From Microglena sp. YARC (Eukaryota; Chlorophyta; Chlorophyceae; Chlamydomonadales; Chlamydomonadaceae): a DNA stretch of 64,000 nucleotides. The notes below the pieces were generated by a model. That model saw only the letters and a program-made list of their open reading frames with translations. It was not told where the DNA came from and did not search any database. The stretch covers positions 8,869,212 to 8,933,211 of the forward strand of contig CM039462.1 in assembly GCA_022414725.1 (NCBI GenBank), written 5' to 3'. Made by a program: the position numbers and the translations under genes. Of this stretch, positions 49,051-58,663 are shown in pieces (position 1 is the stretch's first letter; each line of letters starts with the position of its first letter).

Positions 49051-52000
49051 GTAAGTATTCATATTCACGAAATAAAAAATAAAAAAATAAAGTAGTATTG
49101 TAAGTATTTGGCTAGGAACGTGATGCGGATGATGCTGACTTTCTGGTTGTGCCTCTAAACAATCTAAACTGTAAATTCACGATGGGGGGGAATAAGAGTC
49201 AGTTTTTCTATGCATTCATTAGAAGTTAAATGTTTTATTTATTTGGCTACAAAGATGATGCGGATGATGCCGACCCAACGTGGGGGGCATGAGTAAGTTC
49301 AGTTTGAACTGCAAAATGGGGTCCCATATAGCGATTGCATTATATAACTACCAAGTTACACGCAGCGTCGCAAGCGACGCTACAATTGGCGGAGAGTGCT
49401 CGCAACAGAGCAATAGGTGGCAACGGTAGCGAGCGGAATTACGAGACTGTTGGCTGACGTGTCAGGCTTCGTCTCGGTCAGACGGCCGGACGCATGGACA
49501 ACATGGTGACCCTATAGCTGATTATAGCTGATTGTAGCTGATTGTAGCTGATTATAGCTGATTGTAGCTGATTATAGCTGATTGTAGCTGATTGTAGCTG
49601 ATTGTAGCTGATTGTAGCTGATTATAGCTGATTATAGCTGATTATAGCTGATTTTAGCTGATTATAGCTGATTGTAGCTGATTGTAGCTGATTATAGCTG
49701 ATTATAGCTGATTGTAGCTGATTATAGCTGAGACGAGACTACACGAGCTTCAACGTGCAGGACCAAATGTTAATATACACACATACATAATAGGCTTGGC
49801 GCTCTCCGTCAGTATGACGTATGCCATTACGTGACTACACGAGATTGCAGCTGCCTGCTCTATAGTGTGTGGCAGCTGGAGGCCTGGTGCTTGCAACATG
49901 GCAGTGCTCATGACTTCCACATCTATGTGCAGGACCATATGTTAATATACATACACATATATAATAGGCTTGGCGCTCTCCGTCAGTATGACGTATGCCA
50001 TTACATGACAACACGAGCTTACCTACGCGAGATTGCAGCTGCCTGCTGTATACTCTATGGTAGCTGGAGGCCTGGTGCGGGCAACAAGGCAGTGAACATG
50101 AGTACACACACCAGCTACATGCACATGCAGGACCATACATTTATGTACACATATATAATAGGCTTGGCGCTCTCCGTCAGTATGATGTACACCGTTACGT
50201 GACTACACGAGCTTGCTGCTGCCTGCTGCATACTGTGCAATAGCTGGAGGCCTGGTGCATGCAACACGGCAGTGCACATGAGTATGCACACCAAGTACTG
50301 GCCCCACTGTTATACAGACTACTGTTATACTGTGAAGGACCAAACAAGGCCTGGTGCTCACGGACAGGATGATGTACGTGATAACGTATGCAGTGACAAG
50401 GTGAGCCCAGAACTTGCTGCTGCCTGTTACATACTGTACAGTAGCTGGAGGCCTGCTGCTTGCAACACGGCAGTGCACATGACTACACACATCAACTACA
50501 TGTACAGGACCAAAAAGGCTTCCAGGAATACATCAGCTTGCTGTTTTCTGATATATGCTGTACAGTAGCTGAAGGCCTGCTGCTTGCAACACGGCAGTGC
50601 ACATGACTACACACATCAACTACATGTACGGGACCAAAAAGGCTTCCAGGAATACATCAGCTTGCTGTTTTCTGATATATGCTGTACAGTAGCTGAAGGC
50701 CTGCTGCTTGCAACACGGCAGTGCACATGACTACACACATCAACTACATGTACGGGACCAAAAAGGCTTCCAGGAATACATCAGCTTGCTGTTTTCTGAT
50801 ATATGCTGTACAGTAGCTGGAGGCCTGCTGCTTGCAACACGGCAGTGCACATGACTACGCACATCAAGTACAATGTACAGGACTAAACAAGGCTCCAGGA
50901 AATACATAAGAGCTTGCTGTTTCCGATATATACACTGTACAGTAGCTGGAGGCCTGCTGCTTGCAACACGGCAGTGCACGTGACAACGCACATCAGCTAC
51001 ATGTACCACTGTAATACATACTACTATAATACTGTACAATACCAAACAAGGCTGGGCGCTCACCGACAGGATGATGTACGTGATAACGTATGCAGTGACA
51101 AGGTGAGCCCAGAACTTGCTGCTACCTGTTACATACTGTACAGTAGCTGGAGGCCTGCTGCTTGCAACATGGCAGTGCACATGACTACACACATCAACTA
51201 CATGTACAGGACCAAAAAGGCTGGGCGCTCACCGATAGGATGATGTACGTGATGACGTATGCAGTGACAAACATGAGCCCCAGAACTTGGGGCTGCCGGT
51301 TCCAGTTGGTGAGGCTGAGCTTAGTCAAAGTGTGACAAATCGAACCTGGTACGTTTGGTGGTGTGGTGGGTAAGGTAGGTGGGGGGTGGGGGGGTAAGGT
51401 GATCAGGGGGTAATGTAGGTGGGGATGGCAATTTTTTCAGGCAATTTTTCAGGCTTCCCGGTTCCAGGTTGGTGAGGCTAAGCTTATCAAAGTGTGACAA
51501 ATCGAACCTGGTACGTTGGCATGAAAGGTGGGGGGTAAGGTAGGTGGGTGGGGTGGGGTAAGGTGATTAAGGGGGTAATGTGGGTGGGGGATGGGATGGG
51601 ATTGTTTTGCTTTCAGGCACCTTTTCAGGGCTTTCCCGACTCCAGGTTGGTGAGACTGAGGCTGTCAAAGTGTGAACAAATCGAACCTGGTACGTTGGCA
51701 TGGAAGGTTGGGGTAAGGTAGGGTTGGGGTAAGGTGGGTGGAGGTGATGGTAGGTGGGGGGGTTAGGGTGGGGGGGTTGGGCGGGGGGGGGGGGGGGGGG
51801 GGGGGGGGGTAAGGTGTGGGGGGGGGAGGGGGAGGTAGGTTGGGGGGTAAGTGTGTGTGTGTGGGTAGGGTAGATTGGGGGCGGTAAGGTGTGTGTGGGG
51901 ATCAGGTGTGTGGGGGGGTAAGGAGGTGGTGGTGGTGGTGGTGTGTAAGGTAGGTTGGGGGGTAGTGTGTGTGTGTGGGGGGGGGGGGGGGGGGGATAAG

Positions 52001-55000
52001 GATGGTGGGTGGGTAAGGTGGGTGGGTGGGTGGGAGTTCAGGTGTGTGTGGGGGGGGGGTCAGGTGTGTGTGTTGTGGTAGAATTGGGGGGTAAGTGTGG
52101 GTGGGTGGGTTAAAGGTAATGCTTGCAGAAGCTATGTATATCGCGAGGTTCAAGTAGCCGCTACTCCCCACTCACCCCACCCCACCCCTACCACACACAC
52201 CCTACCCCCCCCACCCCTACCACACACACCCTACCCCACCCCACCCCTACCACACACACCCTAACCCCACCTCACCCCTACCACACACACCCTACCCACC
52301 CACCCCTACCACACACACCCTAGACCCCCCACCCCTACCACACACACCCTACCCCGCCCCACCCCTACCACACACACCCTACCCCCCCCACCCCACACCA
52401 CACCACACACACCTTACTCACCCACCCTCACTGCTGAGTTTGTGAATTGAAAAGGGCTTGGTCGAACACACACACACACTAACATCTCCCTCCACACCAC
52501 TCCACCCCTAACACACTCCTTACCTATAACACCCACGACAAACACACGCACTCCTGAATTTGAATTGAAAGGGGCTTGGTGGAACACACACAGCAGGCAC
52601 ACACACACTAACATCACTTCACACCCCCACACCACTCCAGCCCCCCCCTAAACACACCCACGCCACACTGCACTTGCTGAGTTTGAATTGAAAGGGCTTG
52701 GTCGAAGCACTCGGGGGCTGAAGGCAAATTGCGGTGGACGGGGGGGTTTGGAGGAAACAGCGGGAGCGTGCAACGGGGGAACTCGGAACGCCGGAGGGGG
52801 GGCCCGCGGGGGGGCGGGAAGGGGGCATGAGATGCGGAGGGGGGCTGGGAGGCCACGGGGGGAGGAAGGGAGGAGGCGAGGCATACTTGTTGGGCTTCAA
52901 GATGGAGAGGGTGGAGGGGGTGTTAGGGGGTGGGGTGGGGGTGGGGGTAGGAGGTGTGAGTGTGTTAAGGGTGGAGGTGGGTTGGGGGGTGAGGGGGTGT
53001 TAGGGTGGGGGTCGGAGGGTTTTTAGGGGTGGGGGGGGGAGGAAGGGAGGAGACGAGGCGTACTTGTTGGGCTAGGACAAGATGGAGAGGGTGAAGGGGT
53101 GTTAGGGTGGGGTGTGGGCGTGGAGGGGGTAGGATGTGTGGCGTGTGTATTAGGGGTGGCGTGTGTGTGTTTAGGGGTGGGGGTGGGGTGGCGTAGTGTG
53201 TGGGTGTGCGTGTTGGGTGGGAGGCCCACGGGGGGAGGAAGGGAGGAGGCGAGGCATTATTGTTGGGCGTCAAGAGATGGAGAGGGTGGAGGGGGTGTTC
53301 GGGGTGGTTTTGTGTGAGTTAAGGGTGTGTGGGTGGGTGGTGTTTAGGGGTGGGGAGGCCACGGGGGGAGGAAGGGAGGAGGCGAGGCAAGGCGTGTATG
53401 CTGGGCTACAAGATGGAGAGGGTGGAGAGGGTGTCAGGGGTGGGGGTAGGATGTGTGCGTGTGTGTTTGGGGTGGTGTGTGTGTTAGGGGTCGGAGGCCA
53501 CGGGGGTAGGAAGGGAGGAGCGAGGCATATATATTGGGCTACAAGACGGAGAGGGTGGAGGTGTGTTAGGGGTGGGGGGTGGTGTTTGAGTGTGTTAGGG
53601 TGGAGGTGGGTTGGGGGTGTGGGGGGGTGTCAGGGGTGGGGTAGGAGGGTTTTAAAGGGGGGGGGGGGGGGGAGGGGGTTAGGGGGGGGCTGGGGAGGGA
53701 GGAGACGAGGCGTACTTGTTGGGCTACAAGATGGAGAGGGTGGAGGGGGTGTTAGGGGTGGGGTGGGTGGGGTGGAATGGGTAGGGTTGTGTGTGTGGGG
53801 GGGGTGGGGGGTGGGGGGTGGGGGGGGGTTGTGGGGGGGGGGGGGTAGGGGGTGGGGGTGGGGGGGGTGGGGTGGGGGTGGGTAAGGTTGTTGCTGGTGG
53901 ATGTGGTGTGGTGGTGTGGTGGTGTGGGGGAGGGTTGTGTGGGTGGGTGGGTGGAGTGTTAGGGTGTGGTGATGTGTGTGCGTGTTAGGGCAGGGGGGGG
54001 GGGGGGGGGGGGGGGGAGGGAGTTTAGCCCCTGGTTAAGTTGGGCCCCAAATGTGTTACCACCAAGACCCCGAATCATAAACCCTAAACTCGAAACTTCA
54101 CTCGGGCTAATTCCCCCAGGCTAACAGGATGGACGGGTGAGTACAGCATGTGTTTTGAAAGAACACTGGAATCCCCCCCCCCCCCACACACACACACACA
54201 CAAAACTCACACACACACACACACATCCCACACACACCACCCCATCCCCACACACACCCTCCCCCCCCCCCCCCCCACCCCACACACACACAACCCCCCC
54301 CCCACACACACCCCTCCCCCCACACATGCCTCTCCCATGCAGTCTATTGAACTGCGCACCAAACCCGACATCCTTCCCCAGCAACCTCCTTAGCTAATTG
54401 CCCACCCCACCCCGCACGAACCACTTGAATCACTAAAATAACTTTTTTGACCTAATTGACTACCGAGCTCTAATCCAGTGATTTTTTTTTCAAATCTTGA
54501 AGCGGGATTTCCCTAGCTTTGTGGCTTTAGGCATCCTGCAGGGACAGCGCTTTAGTGCTTTTCATAGTTGTATACATAGCTTTTGTAGCTTTTCAGGGCA
54601 CACAAAAAATGTATACATGGCTTTTGTAGCTTTTTGTAGCTTTTCAGGGCACAACAAAAAGCATTTTTCTTTTTTTATAGCGACAGTGCCGCTGAAACGG
54701 GATCAAAACTAGCGATCGCTATCCATAGAGAGAAAAACAAATCCCCTATATAATCAAATTTCAGGTCGACCTAAAAACTAATATTAGTTTTTGGAAGTGC
54801 CCCAATTCAACCCTAAACCCTTGACCCTCTCCCCCCGCTCAAAATTCATAAATTACAACCTTCGTATTTGAGGGTAGCGTGGAAGTGCCCCAATTCAAAT
54901 GGCCAGCGCACAAGCATGTTGACTTACATCAGACTGCTCCATCAGCCGACTGACCTCGCCTCCCTGCAAAGTTTTTTTGTTGGCCCTAAAAGGCCTTTAA

Positions 55001-58000
55001 TAGCTATAAAAAGCTATAAACAGCAATAAAACGCGAGTGTGCGAGTATGTTGACGTACATCAGACTCCTCCATCAGCCGACTAACCTCGCCTCCCTGCAA
55101 AGTTTGTTTGTTGGCCCTAAAAGGCCTTTAATAGCTATAAAAAGCTATAAGCAGCAATAAAACGCGAGTGTGCGAGTATGTTGACGCACATCAGACTCCT
55201 CCATAAGCTGACTTACCTCGCCTCCCTGCAAAGTTTTTTTGTTGGCCCTAAAAGCCTTTAATAGCTATAAACAGCAATAAAACGCGAGTGTGCGAGTATG
55301 TTGACGTACATCAGACTCCTCCATCAGCCGACTAACCTCGATTGTGCACGATATATCATATGATATCGTTAGGGAACGGCAACTAATAGGAGTGTTTGAA
55401 AAACTAATATTAACTAATTTTATCATAGTTACACAATAACTTTAGTTTTCAAGTAATTTCGAAATTCTGGAGAGACGGCTCGTCCGACTAATATTATATA
55501 ATATGATTTATTAACTCATATTCTATAACATAGCCGACCCCTAGATATCGTCGATATATCTATACGAGACATCGATACGACATCATACATGACAACCCTA
55601 TATGTAAATATTAGAAATGATTGGCTGACGAGTTGACTTACATCAGACTGCTCCATCAGCCGACTAACCTCGCCTCCCTGCATGGTCAGCAGATCAGTCA
55701 GACAGGCATGATGGTCAGACAGGCATGATGATGTGGGTGGGTGAGTTTGTGGGTGTGCGTGCGTGTGTGTGTGTGGGGGGGGGGGGGGGGGGGGGTATGG
55801 GACAGCAGCATGCCTCCCTGCACAGCCAACAGATCAGTCAGACAGGGGGGGGGGGGGGGGGGGTATGTGTGTATGTGTGGGGGGTATGGTTCAGCAGCAT
55901 GCCTCCCTGCACAGCCAACAGATCAGTCAGACAGGGGGGGGGGGGGTATTTTCTGATGGCATGCGTGTGTGAGGGTGTTTGTGGGTGGGGGTGAGGTGGG
56001 GGTGTTTGTGGGTGGGGGTGAGGTGGGGTGGGGTGGGTGGGGTGGGTATGGTTTGCAGCATGCTTGTTTGCAGGCAATGTAAAAAGTCAGACAGGCATGA
56101 TGATGTGGGATGCATGATGGTATGGGATGCATGGTTTGTGTGTGAGTGTGTGTGTGTGAGGGGTGGGGGGGGGTGGGGGGTCAGCAGCACCATTACCACC
56201 ACCACTCATTACCATCACCACCACCGCCACTCCTTACCACCACAACCACAACCATCACTACCACCACCACCACTTCTTACAACCACCACCACCATCACCA
56301 TCACCACCACCACTCCTTACCACCACCACCACCACCACCACTCCTTACCACCACCATTACCATCACCACCACCACTCCTTACCAGCACCACCACCGCCAC
56401 TCCTTACCAGCACCACCACCATTACCATCACCACCAACAACACTGCTTACCAGAAGTACAACCGCCACTCCTTACCACCACCACCACCACCACTCCTTAC
56501 CACCAACACCACCACTCCTTACCAGCACCACTACCACCACCATCACCACCAACACCACCACTCCTTACCAGAACCACAACCGCCACTCCTTACCACTACC
56601 ACCACCACCACCACCACTCCTTACCACCAACACCACCACTCCTTACCAGCACCACTACCACCACCATCACCACCACCACTCCTTACCAGAACCACAACCG
56701 CCACTCCTTACCACTACCACCACCATTACCATCACCACCACCACTCCTTACCAAACCACAACCGCCACTCCTTACCACTACCACCACCATTACCATCACC
56801 ATCACCACCACCACTCCTTACCAGAACCACAACTGCCACTCCTTACCACTACCACCACCATTACCATCACCACCACCACTCCTTACCAGAACCACAACTG
56901 CCACTCCCTACCACCACCACCACCACGACCACTCATTACCAGAACCACAACCGCCACTCCTTCCCACCACCACCACCTTAACCATCACCGCCGCCACCAC
57001 CACTCCTAACCAGCACCAGCACCACCACTCTTTACCACCACCACCACCACCACTCCTTACCAACACCAACACCACTCCTTACCACCAACACAACCACTCC
57101 TGACCACCAACACCACCTTTGCCATCACCACCACCGCCACCCCCACTCCTTACCACCACCACCACCTTTAACATCACCACCACCACCACTACCCCTTACC
57201 ACCACCACCACTACTCCTTACCACCACCAACACCACCACTCCTTACCACCATCACCAACACCTTTACCACCACCTCCACCACCGCCTTTACCACCACCGC
57301 CACTCCTTACCACCACAACCACAACCATCACTACCACCACCACCACTTCTTACAACCACCACCACCTTTACCATCACCACCACCACTCCTTACCACCACC
57401 ACCACCACTCCTTACTGCCACCACCACCACCGCCACTCCTTACCACCACCACCACCACCACCATTACCATCACCACCACCACTCCTTACCAGCACCACCA
57501 CCATTACCATCACCACCAACAACACTGCTTACCAGAAGTACAACCGCCACTCCTTACCACCACCACCACCGCCACTCCTTACCATCACCACCACCATTAC
57601 CATCACCACCACCACTCCTTACCAGCACCACCACCGTCACTCCTTACCATCACCACCACCATTACCATCACCAACACTGCTTACCAGAAGTACAACCGCC
57701 ACTCCTTACCACCACCACCACCACCACTCCTTACCACCAACACCACCACTCCTTACCAGCACCACTACCATTACCATCACCACCACCACCACCACTCCTT
57801 ACCAGAACCACAACCGCCACTCCTAACCACTACCACCACCATTACCTTCACCACCACCACTCCTTACCAGAACCACAACTGCCACTCCCTACCACCACCA
57901 CCACCACCACCACTCATTACCAGAACCACAACCGCCACTCCTTCCCACCACCATAACCATCACCGCCACCACCTTCACCACCACCACCACCACTCCTTAC

Positions 58001-58632
58001 CACCACCACCACCACCACCTTCACCAGCACCAGCACCACTCCTTTCCACCACCACCACCACCACCACCACTCCTTACCACCACCACCACCACCACCTTCA
58101 CCAGCACCACCACCACTCCTTACCACCACCACCTTCACCAGCACCAGCACCAGCACCACTCCTTACCACCACCACCACCACCACCTTCACCACCACCACC
58201 ACCACTCCTTACCACCACCACCTTCACCAGCACCAGCACCACTCCTTACCACCACCACCACCACTCCTTCACCACCACCCACCACCACTCCTTACCACCA
58301 CCACCACCACCTTCACCACCACCACCACCACCACTCCTTACCACCACCACCACCACTCCTTACCACCACCACCACCACCTTCACCAGCACCACTCCTTAC
58401 CACCACCACCACCACCACCTTCACCAGCACCAGCACCACTCCTTACCACCACCACCAATACTCACCGAGAGGTTGATAGGCAAAATGATAATGAGGCACC
58501 ATAGGCTGATGTAAACGAATGTCTCCCAGACTGCATAGAGGAAAGGAGGCCAGAGGGGGTGTATGTTCTGATGTTCTGATGTTGTGTGTGTGTGTGGGGG
58601 GGGGGGGGGGGGGGTGTGTGTGTGTGTGTGGT

Positions 58633-58663
<31 letters not shown>

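Noticed and set aside
48817..49095. Plus-strand exon-like NADDVDLLVVPPKNLK copies
   Set aside because: The minus strand of the same bases reads ILWRYNQEV..HTVLVTDIPG with proper acceptor and donor; the plus reading is antisense.
52614..52856. TPR-like reading ECFDQALSIQTQQ
   Set aside because: It is in a different frame from the one that joins both neighbouring channel exons in phase; the match is too short for a TPR.
55979..57826. Plus-strand Pro/His/Thr frames up to 374 codons
   Set aside because: Translations of the ACC/CTCCTTACC array; the transcribed gene is on the other strand.
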